A stretch of DNA of 64,000 nucleotides from assembly GCF_027922005.1 (NCBI RefSeq), contig NZ_BSEV01000006.1, positions 62,001 through 126,000 on the forward strand, read 5' to 3'. This DNA is from Streptosporangium carneum. GTDB lineage: Bacteria > Actinomycetota > Actinomycetes > Streptosporangiales > Streptosporangiaceae. Below are positions 51,118-59,098 of this stretch, piece after piece. The stretch's first letter is position 1. Each line of letters opens with the position of its first letter. Position numbers and translations under genes: made by a program. Below the pieces are notes generated by a model. That model worked only from the letters and a program-made list of their open reading frames with translations. It ran no database searches and was not told the origin of the DNA.

Positions 51118-53271
51118 CTACCGGCCGGCGGCCTGGGCGGCGTCCGGGGTCTGGGCGGCGACCAGGGCGGCGTACCTGCCGCCTCTGGCGAGCAGGCCCT
51201 CGTGGGTGCCGCGCTCCACGATCTTCCCCTCGTCGACCACCAGGATGAGGTCGGCGTCCTTCACGGTGCTCAGCCGGTGAGCGATCACGATGCGCGTCTG
51301 GGTGAGCCAGCCGAGGTTGGCCTCGATGCGCGCCTCCGTGGTGCTGTCGAGATGGCTGGTGGCCTCGTCGAGAAGCAGGATCTTCGGCCGGGACAGCAGC
51401 GCGCGGGCGAGCGCGAGCCGCTGCTTCTGCCCGCCTGACAGGCCGCCTCCCTCCATGAGGAGGGTCTCGTACCCCATGGGCATCATGCTGATCTCTTCGT
51501 GCAGACAGGCCAGCTCGGCGGCCTGGATGATCCGCTCCATCGGCGCGTCGGGGGCGTTGAGGGCGATGTTCTCCCTGATCGACCCGGTGAACAGCGACGG
51601 CTCCTGGGTGACCACGCCGAACTGGCGGCGCAGCGAGCGCAGGTTCAGCTCGGACAGCGGAACGCCGTCGTAGCTGAGCTGTCCCTCCGACGGCGTGTGC
51701 AGCGCCAGCAGCAGTCTGGCCAGGGTGCTCTTGCCCGCCCCTGAGGGGCCGACCAGGGCGATCTTCTGACCCGAGCTGATCGACACGGAGATGCCGCGCA
51801 GCGTCCACGGTCCCCTGGGGTCGTGCCGGAAGCCGACGCCGTGCAGTTCGACCGAGCCGCGCAGCCTGAGCACCTCGATGCCCGCGGTCGACTCGGGCTC
51901 GGAGGCGAGGATGTCCGACAGACGGTCGAAGTGCGCCCCCGCCTGCTGGAGTCCCTGCAGACTGGCCATCAGCGAGCCGATGGGGGTCAGGGCGGCGGCC
52001 GCGAGGGCGTTGAGCGCGAGCAGCGCGCCCAGGGTCAGCTCCCCGTCGAGCACCCGCCACGCGCCGACCCAGAGCAGCGCGAGCGGGGCCAGCAGGCGCA
52101 GGGTCCCGAGCGCGGCCTCCAGCAGTCCCTGGGCCAGGCCGCCCCGCATGTCGGCGTTCAGCTGGGTGGTGAAGTGCCTCGACCACTGCTCGACCGCGCG
52201 GTGCTCCGCCCCGGAGGCCTTCAGCGTCTCGATGCCGCCGATGGCCTGGACCAGCTGGCTCTGGGTCGCGGAGAAGGCGCTGAGCTCCTCCTGGGTGAGG
52301 AGGCTGACCCTGCGGGCCGTGGCCAGCAGCAGCAGCACCTGAAGGGCCGCGAAGGCGAGCAGACAGGCGCCGAAGGCGACGTCCCAGCTGAAGACGAGGA
52401 TCAGGTAGCCGACGGCGAGCGGCCCGTCGAGCAGCGCGGACAGGACCTGCCCCGTGAGCATGTCCCGCAGCACGGCGACGCTTCCCGCGCGTGTCATCAG
52501 GTCGCCCTTGCCCCGCAGCGCGAAGTAGCGGTACGGCAGGGCGACCAGATGTGAGACCACCCCCCCGGTCAGCTCGGCGTCCGCCCCCGCGCGTATGGCG
52601 ACCAGCAGGACCGAGCGGAGGTAGCCGACCGCGAACTGCGTCGCGGCGGCGATCCCCAGCCCCACCCCGATCAGGGTCAGCAGCCCCTGCGCGCCCGTGG
52701 GAAGGACCCGGTCGACCAGCGCCTCGGAGAAGAACGGCAGCGCCAGGCCGAGCAGCTGCAGCAGCAGGGAGGCCAGCACCACCTGGGCGAGCAGCCCCTT
52801 CCTGCGCATCAGCAGCGCGCGGACGAACCTGCGACGCCAGGCCGCGCCCGCGGTCGAGCGGCCCCGCCGGAAGCCGGGCCCCGGCTCGAAGGCGAGCAGC
52901 ACGCCGGTGAAGCCCTCGTCGAACTCCTCGGCGGTGAGCCTGCGGCGGCCACGCCCCGGATCGACGATGTCGACCCGGTCCTCGGCCCAGCGCTCGACGA
53001 CCACGAAGTGCTTGAACTCCCAGTGCACCACCGCGGGCATCGGCACGCGGGCCAGGTCCGCGGGGGCCAGGGAGAAGGCCCGCGACTTCAGCCCGCACTC
53101 CACGGCCCCCTCGCGCAGCGCCTTGGCGCTGAGGCCGTCCCTGCCGATCTGGAGCCGGTCGCTGATCTCCTGCAACGAGATCCGCCGCCCGTGGTAGGAC
53201 AGGACCATCGCCAGACAGGCGGCCCCGCACTCGGTCGCGGTGTTCTGCAGCACGACGGGCACGCGTCTCAT
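51118..53271 (-). CDS. ABC exporter with N-terminal C39 peptidase (PCAT)
   Basis: 717-residue bacteriocin-type exporter that cleaves a leader peptide and exports the core. C39 peptidase: Gln9 and Cys15 (VLQNTATECGAACLAMV), His88 (FKHFVVV) and Asp104 (VDIVDPGRG). Six membrane helices follow (about 140-430), then an ATPase with GPSGAGKST (Walker A), LSGGQKQRLALARALL (signature) and ILLLDEATSHLD (Walker B). ATG 53271 overlaps the stub gene's stop as ATGA. Last gene of the operon. A longer frame adds 26 unsupported residues. Confidence 0.92.
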   Translation of the reverse strand: MRRVPVVLQNTATECGAACLAMVLSYHGRRISLQEISDRLQIGRDGLSAKALREGAVECGLKSRAFSLAPADLARVPMPAVVHWEFKHFVVVERWAEDRVDIVDPGRGRRRLTAEEFDEGFTGVLLAFEPGPGFRRGRSTAGAAWRRRFVRALLMRRKGLLAQVVLASLLLQLLGLALPFFSEALVDRVLPTGAQGLLTLIGVGLGIAAATQFAVGYLRSVLLVAIRAGADAELTGGVVSHLVALPYRYFALRGKGDLMTRAGSVAVLRDMLTGQVLSALLDGPLAVGYLILVFSWDVAFGACLLAFAALQVLLLLATARRVSLLTQEELSAFSATQSQLVQAIGGIETLKASGAEHRAVEQWSRHFTTQLNADMRGGLAQGLLEAALGTLRLLAPLALLWVGAWRVLDGELTLGALLALNALAAAALTPIGSLMASLQGLQQAGAHFDRLSDILASEPESTAGIEVLRLRGSVELHGVGFRHDPRGPWTLRGISVSISSGQKIALVGPSGAGKSTLARLLLALHTPSEGQLSYDGVPLSELNLRSLRRQFGVVTQEPSLFTGSIRENIALNAPDAPMERIIQAAELACLHEEISMMPMGYETLLMEGGGLSGGQKQRLALARALLSRPKILLLDEATSHLDSTTEARIEANLGWLTQTRIVIAHRLSTVKDADLILVVDEGKIVERGTHEGLLARGGRYAALVAAQTPDAAQAAGR

Positions 53272-53453
53272 GCCCCGCCTCCCATCCGTGTCCTCAGCAC
53301 CAGGGCGAACACGACGCCCGCCGCCATCAGCAGCACGACCACCGCCCACAGCGCGACCAGCGTGCGCGTGCGGATCGTCAGCGGGACGTCCTCACGCGTC
53401 GAGGAGTCCCGGTAGCGGCGCAGGGACTCCTCACGGAAGATGCCGCCGCTCAT
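53268..53453 (-). CDS. 61-residue membrane stub resembling N-terminus of HlyD/NHLM secretion proteins
   Basis: Short protein: cytoplasmic IFREESLRRYRDSSTREDVPLTIRTRT, one transmembrane helix (LVALWAVVVLLMAAGVVFALVL), then only RTRMGGGA. The start resembles membrane-fusion proteins of NHLM bacteriocin systems (IFRxxALxRxxS...), but the whole coiled-coil and beta-barrel part is absent. It may form a membrane adaptor for the C39 transporter. It overlaps both neighbours by ATGA, so it is clearly a translated gene and not debris. Confidence 0.7.
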   Translation of the reverse strand: MSGGIFREESLRRYRDSSTREDVPLTIRTRTLVALWAVVVLLMAAGVVFALVLRTRMGGGA

Positions 53454-54451
53454 GACCAGTGCCATTCGATCGAGGCCTGACGGCGGCGCTCGGCCAGCCA
53501 TTGGGAGAACGCCAGGCGGCCTGCGGCGGCCAGCGTCCGCTCGTCCCGTACCGCGGCCGCACGGGTCAGGACGACTCCGGCGAGGAAGGTCCCGCCGTGG
53601 GCCACGGGCCCGACCACGGTCCCCGGCGCGGCGTCGCGGAGCGGCTCGGGCAGCTCGAAGGCCAGACGCTCGGCGATCGTCGTCTCGATGTCGCCGTCCC
53701 CCGACGCGAGAGCCGCGAGGCCGCCGTCGTGGACCCGGGCGAGGTCTCCCGCACAGGCCGCCAGAGACGTCTCGGGTCCGGTGATCCAGACCCCGCGCAC
53801 CCGGTCGAACGCCCCGGGGGCGGCGGCCAGGCGGGCGGGGCCGAGCTCGGCCTCCATGCGGCGGCGGAAACCCCTGCGCCGGGCCACGCCGCCGATGTAG
53901 GTCTCGAACTGCGGCAGGGTCATGCCCATCTCGGCCAGCCAGGCCATCGTCGAGGCACGGTCGTGCAGGCCCCGCCCGCGGCGGAACTCGTCGGCCGCGG
54001 CCTGCAGATCCCCGGCGTCGACCGGCTCGGTCTCCTTCCGGATCTCGTTGAGGATCAGGCACTGGTCGACGATCTCGTCGTGCGGCGTCATGTCACGGCG
54101 CGACAGCGACCGGATCATGGTCAGTGCCTGCGCGACCGACAGATGCACCTCGTCGACGCTGACCAGCTGGCCCGCCGCCCAGTGCGTCGAGTGGTCGATC
54201 AGCCAGGGCACGCCGTCCTCCGCCTGCGCGGTGAGGGCGACCGTCCCGCCCTCCGGGTCCTCGACCAGCAGGTCGAAGTCGACCACCGGGGTGCCGGGGC
54301 GCTCGTCGACGACCAGCTGGGCCCGCAGTCCCGGATGCTCCTCGGCCCACGCGGCGGCCGCCCGCCTGGCCTCCTCGACGTCGGCGCGGCGTCGGGGCAG
54401 GCCGCGCAGCAGCCGCACGCCGGACGCGAGCGCGGTTGCGAAGTCACTCAT
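53450..54451 (-). CDS. Putative peptide maturation protein (PpiC-related, TIGR04500-like)
   Basis: 333-residue soluble protein. The N-terminal half (EARRAAAAWAEEHPGLRAQLVVDERPGTPVVDFDLLVEDPEGGTVALTAQ) and middle (LILNEIRKETEPVDAGDLQAAADEFRRGRGLHDRASTMAWLAEMGMTLPQFE) resemble SurA/PpiC-type foldases, as in a family linked to RiPP maturation in actinomycetes. The C-terminus ends WLAERRRQASIEWHW. No signal peptide. It overlaps the ATP-grasp gene by 8 bp and the stub by ATGA. It probably binds or folds the leader or substrate peptide (inference). Confidence 0.68.
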   Translation of the reverse strand: MSDFATALASGVRLLRGLPRRRADVEEARRAAAAWAEEHPGLRAQLVVDERPGTPVVDFDLLVEDPEGGTVALTAQAEDGVPWLIDHSTHWAAGQLVSVDEVHLSVAQALTMIRSLSRRDMTPHDEIVDQCLILNEIRKETEPVDAGDLQAAADEFRRGRGLHDRASTMAWLAEMGMTLPQFETYIGGVARRRGFRRRMEAELGPARLAAAPGAFDRVRGVWITGPETSLAACAGDLARVHDGGLAALASGDGDIETTIAERLAFELPEPLRDAAPGTVVGPVAHGGTFLAGVVLTRAAAVRDERTLAAAGRLAFSQWLAERRRQASIEWHWS

Positions 54452-55442
54452 GGTCCGTTGATCCGTTCTCGGTCTCCGCCGCCGCGAGCCAGTCGGCGAT
54501 CGCCTCGGCGATGGGCAGCCCCGTGTGGTGCTCGACGAATCCCCAGGCCCCGTTGGGGTTGATCTCCAGGAACACGTACTCCCCCTCGGGGGTGAGGATG
54601 AGGTCGATCGCGCCGTAGGTCAGGTCGAGCGCGGCGACCAGGTCCGCGCACCGGCGTTCCAGGTCCTCGGGAAGCCGGTGCGCGCCGTGCCGCACCCGGT
54701 CGTCGTCGTAGTGCCGCCAGTCGTCCCTGGCCGTGCGCGACGCCTGCGAGTCGATCTCCATCGCGAAGACCCGGTCGCCGACCACGATCACGCGCAGTTC
54801 CACGGCCTTGGGAACGTACGGCTGGAGGATGACCGGCTCATGCCTGAGGCGGTGGCGCGAGGTGAGGTGCCGCCGGGTGAGGACCGTGGTGTAGGTGCGG
54901 TGGTCGACGCCGTCGAGGGTGAACTCGTCCGAGTTGATCTGCTTGGCGATGAGGTCTCCCCCGGCCCTCTCGTAGGCGGGCGCCAGCTCGAACGGGTCGT
55001 TGGTGTAGACGGTCTCCGGCACCGAGAAGCCGAGGGCCACGGCACGCGCCATATGAATGATCTTGTTGTGCGCCCTGCGCTCGACGTCCCTGCGCGCGGG
55101 CAGCCACCGGGCGGGCGCAAGCTCCCACGCCCCGTCGAGCAGGAACTCCGCCTGCCAGACCACGTGTCGGCGGTGGGAGGGCTCGGTGACGTTCTCCGCG
55201 GGTGTGGGCCGGTTGGGGCGACGCCACCACACGGCGCGCACCTGCGCCAGGTCCAGCGGCCCCGCGCCCGCTCCGGTGTCGAGCACGATCCGGTGGCCCT
55301 GACCGGTGAAGGCGGCGGTGAGACTGCCTCTGGCGGGAAAGTCGCCCGGATCCCACCACGTCACCGGCACCCCGCGCGCTCTCAGCTTCGGCAGCACCAT
55401 CTCGACCGCGTCGTCCTGCCGGTCGCTCAGTATCAGGATCAC
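54444..55442 (-). CDS. ATP-grasp RiPP ligase (MvdC/MvdD-like graspetide synthetase)
   Basis: 332-residue ATP-grasp enzyme of the kind that forms ester or amide side-chain links in graspetides. N-terminal pre-grasp domain ILILSDRQDDAVEMVLPKLRARGVPVTWWDPGDFP; a WWRRPNRP motif; then the ATP-grasp core with IAKQINSDEF, VILQPYVPKAVELRVIVVGDRVFAMEI and YVFLEINPNGAWGFVE (metal-binding Glu/Asn). GTG 55442 follows GAGGGTGAC and matches the family's usual N-terminus; GTG 55481 would add 13 residues. First gene of a four-gene overlapping operon. Confidence 0.82.
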   Translation of the reverse strand: MILILSDRQDDAVEMVLPKLRARGVPVTWWDPGDFPARGSLTAAFTGQGHRIVLDTGAGAGPLDLAQVRAVWWRRPNRPTPAENVTEPSHRRHVVWQAEFLLDGAWELAPARWLPARRDVERRAHNKIIHMARAVALGFSVPETVYTNDPFELAPAYERAGGDLIAKQINSDEFTLDGVDHRTYTTVLTRRHLTSRHRLRHEPVILQPYVPKAVELRVIVVGDRVFAMEIDSQASRTARDDWRHYDDDRVRHGAHRLPEDLERRCADLVAALDLTYGAIDLILTPEGEYVFLEINPNGAWGFVEHHTGLPIAEAIADWLAAAETENGSTDHE

Positions 55443-55664
55443 GTCACCCTCGTCACAGAAGCGGCGACCTCCGGTGATCACGGCGTCCCGGCGGTCGTCC
55501 CTACGGCGAGGACGCTACGGGTCACCCCTTGTGATCACCTGGTGGATGACTTGCGAACCACTGAACCCACCGGGCGCCTCGCCCCCGCCTGGTTCGCGGC
55601 CGCCCCGGACGCGGCGCGGCGAGCGGGCCGACGCCGACGAAAGCCCCCGGAACGCTCAGGCCAC

Positions 55665-55694
55665 GCGACCCCGACGCCGTGACGTCGGGGTCGC
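55665..55694 (-). terminator. Terminator of the sigma/ogt operon
   Basis: 12-bp perfect stem GCGACCCCGACG/CGTCGGGGTCGC with a 6-nt loop. It sits in the 264- to 303-bp gap between ogt and the ATP-grasp gene, about 50 bp past the ogt stop. The rest of the gap shows no supported ORF. Confidence 0.8.
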
Positions 55695-55745
55695 CGACGG
55701 ACCCGTCGTGACCGCCCGCCGCCCGCCGCCCTCCGCTCAGCCCGC

Positions 55746-56501
55746 TCAGCCCGCCTCCGCGAGCCCGGGCCTGCAGTGCAGGCACGTCCGGTACCCGGCC
55801 CGCTCGGCCTGGGCGACGCTGTGGAAGCCGTGCCGGTGCGCGGAGGTGATCCTGCGCGCGTTGTGACAGGTGGGGAAGCACACGATCCCGGTGGTGTCGC
55901 TGCCCAGGTACAGCACGCCCGCCTCGGCCAGCGAGCGCACCTCGCCCAGGTCGACGTTCTCCGCGCGCAGCAGCGCCTCCTTCGCGGCCCGGCCGAACGC
56001 GTGCCCGCCCGCCGCGCCGTCCGCCCGGACGACGCGGTGGCAGGGGATGAGGACCGGCACGGGGTTGCGCTCCAGCGTCGAGGCGACCTCACGGGCGGCC
56101 TCCGGCCTGCCGACCAGCCTGGCGATCCAGGAGTACGGCCGCACCTGCCCCCTGGGGACGGTCAGGGCCGCGCGCAGCACGTCCCGCTGGAAGTCGTCGG
56201 CGTCCCGCAGGTCGAACCGGAGCCCCGAGCTCCGTCCCGACCGCAGCGCGGGCAGCAGCCCCGCCGGGGGACGCGGCGCGGGCAGCAGCGGGCGGGCGAA
56301 CCTCTCCCTGAACGAGGCCGCGAAGTCCTCGCCCTCGAGCCGCGCGTAGACGATCCCCTCGTCGGTGAACGCGACGAGCAGCTCCCCCACCGGGCTCGGG
56401 GCGCGCGTCCAGCGGGCGGCGATCCGCCCGAGCAGGCCGTCGGGGGCATCGGTGGCCAGCCCGGCCAGCCTGGCGAGCAACGGGTCGTGGGTGGAATCCA
56501 T
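55746..56501 (-). CDS. ogt: O6-methylguanine-DNA methyltransferase with C-terminal Ada zinc domain
   Basis: 251-residue DNA repair protein. Residues about 30-190 are an Ogt domain with the acceptor motif IPCHRVV (Cys154). Residues about 198-246 form an Ada-type metal domain with Cys208-x3-Cys212 and Cys240-x2-Cys243, spacing like E. coli Ada (38, 42, 69, 72); Cys208 matches the phosphotriester-methyl acceptor. The domain order is reversed relative to Ada and the AraC-type DNA-binding domain is absent, so the regulatory part may be taken by the ECF sigma factor encoded 19 bp upstream. Confidence 0.9.
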   Translation of the reverse strand: MDSTHDPLLARLAGLATDAPDGLLGRIAARWTRAPSPVGELLVAFTDEGIVYARLEGEDFAASFRERFARPLLPAPRPPAGLLPALRSGRSSGLRFDLRDADDFQRDVLRAALTVPRGQVRPYSWIARLVGRPEAAREVASTLERNPVPVLIPCHRVVRADGAAGGHAFGRAAKEALLRAENVDLGEVRSLAEAGVLYLGSDTTGIVCFPTCHNARRITSAHRHGFHSVAQAERAGYRTCLHCRPGLAEAG

Positions 56502-56520
56502 CGGGCGCCTCCTTGCGGGC

Positions 56521-57102
56521 TTACGGGGTGGTCAGAGCGCGGAGCCGCTGCAGCCCCCGCGAGATGTGCGACTTGACGGTTCCCTGCGGGAGGCCCAGCA
56601 CGACGGCGATCTCGCCGACGGGCAGATCGACGACGTGACGCAGCACCACCGCGGCCCGCTGGTCCTCGGGCAGCAGTCCCAGCAGGCCGGCCAGCTCGTC
56701 GCCCGTCTCCCGCCTGACCGCCGCCTCCTCGACCCCCTCGTGCGGGTCCGGGGTCTCCACCGGCTCCTCGAGCAGGGTGGTCGGCGGCCGGCGGGCCTCG
56801 GTGCGCAGGCTGTTGCGCCACACGTTCATCACGATCGTCATCAGCCAGGCACGCGACCGCAGCCTCGCGACGCGCTCGCGGTCGTAGCCGCACAGCGCGC
56901 GGTAGGCGCGCAGAAAGGCCTCCGCCGTCAGGTCCTCCGCGTCCGCCCACCGCCCGCACAGGCGCAGCGCGGTGGAGAACACCAGCCCCCGGTACGCGGC
57001 GAACAGCGCGGCGAACCCCTCGTCGAGATCCTCGACGAGGGCTTTCACGACGAGATCCGCGCACTCGGGCAGCGTTCCTGTCTCGCGGTCGACATCCCTC
57101 AT
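56521..57102 (-). CDS. ECF-type RNA polymerase sigma factor
   Basis: 193-residue sigma-70 family factor with region 2 (FAALFAAYRGLVFSTALRLCGRWADAEDLTAEAFLRAYRAL) and region 4 (LPEDQRAAVVLRHVVDLPVGEIAVVLGLPQGTVKSHISRGLQRL), joined by an acidic linker (PVETPDPHEGVEEAA). No anti-sigma gene follows; instead the Ogt/Ada gene starts 19 bp downstream on the same strand, suggesting a methylation- or stress-linked operon. Confidence 0.92.
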   Translation of the reverse strand: MRDVDRETGTLPECADLVVKALVEDLDEGFAALFAAYRGLVFSTALRLCGRWADAEDLTAEAFLRAYRALCGYDRERVARLRSRAWLMTIVMNVWRNSLRTEARRPPTTLLEEPVETPDPHEGVEEAAVRRETGDELAGLLGLLPEDQRAAVVLRHVVDLPVGEIAVVLGLPQGTVKSHISRGLQRLRALTTP

Positions 57103-57241
57103 GCCCGTCTCAACCCCGGGCGTCCCGTATCGGTTGCACCCGCCTCGCCGTACGGCGGGCGCGGGGCGCCCGGACGGCCGGGGAGGCGGCGAACGGGCGA
57201 AGGAGGTTTCGGCCGCGCGGGCACGCGGGGAGAGACCGGAG

Positions 57242-57697
57242 GTGACTCACTCCCGCACCGGTGTCTCCCTCAGCGTCTCGGTCGACGCGGCGGCCGCTCC
57301 CGAACGGGTGTTCGCCGTCATGACCGACTGGCCGCGTCACGACGAGTGGATGGTCCTGACCCGCGCCCGCGTCACCGGGGGAGACGGCCACAGCGCGGGG
57401 AGCCGTCTCGCGGCCTTCAGCGGGGTCGGCCCCTTCGGGTTCCTGGACACCATGGAGATCACCCGCTGGGATCCGCCGAGGACCGTGGAGGTCCGGCACA
57501 CCGGCGGCCTGGTGCGCGGGACCGGCGCCTTCCACGTGCTGCCCCGCGAGGGCGGCGGCAGCACGATCGTGTGGGAGGAGGAGCTGGACCCGCCCTTCGG
57601 TCCCGTCGGACGGCTGGGCTGGCCACTGGTCAGACCGCTCGGCGAGGCGTTGCTGCGGCGCTCGCTGCGGCGCCTGGCCGATCTCAGTGGCCGGTGA
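57242..57697 (+). CDS. SRPBCC family protein
   Basis: 151-residue START-like lipid/ligand-binding domain: VSLSVSVDAAAAPERVFAVMTDWPRHDEWM at the N-terminus, GPFGFLDTMEITRWDPPRTVEVRHTGGLVRGTGAFHVL in the sheet, and a long C-terminal helix. Role unknown (polyketide cyclase/dehydrase-like). GTG 57242 has GGGGAG about 9 nt upstream; the Ala/Arg-rich frame before it is not supported. The 3' end overlaps the convergent fxsA gene by 14 bp. Confidence 0.82.
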   Translation: MTHSRTGVSLSVSVDAAAAPERVFAVMTDWPRHDEWMVLTRARVTGGDGHSAGSRLAAFSGVGPFGFLDTMEITRWDPPRTVEVRHTGGLVRGTGAFHVLPREGGGSTIVWEEELDPPFGPVGRLGWPLVRPLGEALLRRSLRRLADLSGR

Positions 57698-58250
57698 GGT
57701 CGCGACTCGAGTCACGGGCGCCCGGCCTGTTCGGCTCGTCCCGGATGACCTCGCCGTGGATCACGGGCCCCGAGCCCCTGCCCTGGCCGCGCGTCGTGTC
57801 GAAGGGCGAGCCCGCCTCCCCGAACGGCGAGCCCATGGGGCCGAACGGCGAGCCGAGCCCAGGGCCCGCGGCCGTCTTGGCGAGCGTGCGGACCCTGCGG
57901 GCGAAGAACCAGGTGCCCAGCCTGCGGACCAGCGGCCGGGTGAAGGGCAGGATGCACAGGAAGCCGGCGATGTCGGTGACGAAGCCGGGGGTGAGCAGCA
58001 GCGTGCCCCCCGCGACGATCATGGCGCCGTCCGCGAGCTCGCGGTCGGGCATCCGGCCGCTCTGCAGCGCGGCCTGCAGGTTCCGCCAGGCCCTGCGGCC
58101 CTCCCTGCGGACGATCCAGGCGCCGAGCAGGCTGTCGGCGAGCAGGAGGGCGACCGTGGGCCAGCCGCCGATGACCTGACCGACCTGGATGAGCACCCAG
58201 ATCTCCAGGACCGGGACCACCAGGAAGACCAGGAACAGCAGAAGGCGCAT
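57684..58250 (-). CDS. fxsA: FxsA family membrane protein
   Basis: 188-residue membrane protein with FxsA signatures: MRLLLFLVFLVVPVLEIWVLIQVGQVIGGWPTVALLLADSLLGAWIVRREG and ADGAMIVAGGTLLLTPGFVTDIAGFLCILPFTRPLVRRL. The C-terminal tail is Gly/Pro-rich and low in complexity (GSPFGPMGSPFGEAGSPF repeat). In E. coli, FxsA lessens T7 phage exclusion by F plasmid; in actinomycetes the role is not known. Convergent overlap with the SRPBCC gene. Confidence 0.9.
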   Translation of the reverse strand: MRLLLFLVFLVVPVLEIWVLIQVGQVIGGWPTVALLLADSLLGAWIVRREGRRAWRNLQAALQSGRMPDRELADGAMIVAGGTLLLTPGFVTDIAGFLCILPFTRPLVRRLGTWFFARRVRTLAKTAAGPGLGSPFGPMGSPFGEAGSPFDTTRGQGRGSGPVIHGEVIRDEPNRPGARDSSRDLTGH

Positions 58251-58354
58251 CTTTTCCTCGCTCGTGCGACAGCCCTACGACAGTGACAACGTCCGGGAGC
58301 GGCCGTGCGTTCCTGGCCGGCCCGGCCTCTGTCCGGCGTCCGCCCGGTGTTCGC

Positions 58355-59098
58355 TCAGCGTGGACGGCGCAGGCGGCGGGGCAGACCGGCCACGCCCCAC
58401 ACGGCGACCCGCCAGAACGCCTCCACGATGATGCCCCTGCTCATCTTGCTGGCCCCGACGGTGCGCTCGACGAAGGTGATGGGCACCTCCGCGACGCGCA
58501 GACCGTGGTGGACGGTGCGCAGGGTCAGGTCGATCTGGAAGCAGTAGCCCTGCGACTCCACGTCGTCGAGACCGATCTTCTCCAGGGTGGAGGCGCGGTA
58601 GGCGCGGAAACCGGCGGTGGCGTCCCGGATCGGGACGCCGAGCATGATCCGGCTGTAGAGGCTCGCGCCGCGCGACAGGAGCTCCCTCGACAGGGGCCAG
58701 TTGACCACCTTGCCGCCGGGCACCCATCGGGAGCCGACCACCAGGTCGGCCCCGTCGGCCAGCCTCTCCAGCAGCTTGGGCAGCTCCTCCGGCTGGTGGG
58801 AGCCGTCGGCGTCGATCTCGACGAGGACGTCGAAGCCCTCCTTCAGGCCCCAGTGGAAACCCTCGATGTAGGCCGCGCCCAGCCCCTGCTTTCCCGGGCG
58901 GTGCAGCACGCTGACGTGGTCGTCGTCGGCGGCCAGGCCGTCGGCGACCTCCCCGGTGCCGTCGGGGCTGTTGTCGTCGGCGATCAGCAGGTGCGCCTCG
59001 GGCACCGCGGCGCGAATCCGCCCGACGATCATCGGCAGGTTCTCCCGCTCGTTGTACGTCGGGACGATGACGAGCACCCGGTCCAGCATCCGCTCCAT
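58355..59098 (-). CDS. Polyprenol monophosphomannose synthase (Ppm1 catalytic domain-like)
   Basis: 247-residue family 2 glycosyltransferase making polyprenyl-phosphate-mannose from GDP-mannose for protein or lipid mannosylation. Motifs: IVPTYNERENLPMIV, ADDNSPDGTG, DADGSHQPEELPKLLERL with the DAD metal site, GSRWVPGG, and ESQGYCFQIDLTLR. The ATG shares one base with the upstream lnt stop (TGATG); a GTG 3 nt earlier is also possible. In mycobacteria the equivalent Lnt and Ppm parts are fused in one polypeptide; here they are separate and coupled. Confidence 0.92.
   Translation of the reverse strand: MERMLDRVLVIVPTYNERENLPMIVGRIRAAVPEAHLLIADDNSPDGTGEVADGLAADDDHVSVLHRPGKQGLGAAYIEGFHWGLKEGFDVLVEIDADGSHQPEELPKLLERLADGADLVVGSRWVPGGKVVNWPLSRELLSRGASLYSRIMLGVPIRDATAGFRAYRASTLEKIGLDDVESQGYCFQIDLTLRTVHHGLRVAEVPITFVERTVGASKMSRGIIVEAFWRVAVWGVAGLPRRLRRPR

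Noticed and set aside
55522..55881. Open minus-strand frame upstream of the ATP-grasp gene as the missing precursor
   Set aside because: It has no start codon after the ogt gene; its beginning lies inside ogt in another frame, it crosses a hairpin terminator and shows no repeat core or leader.
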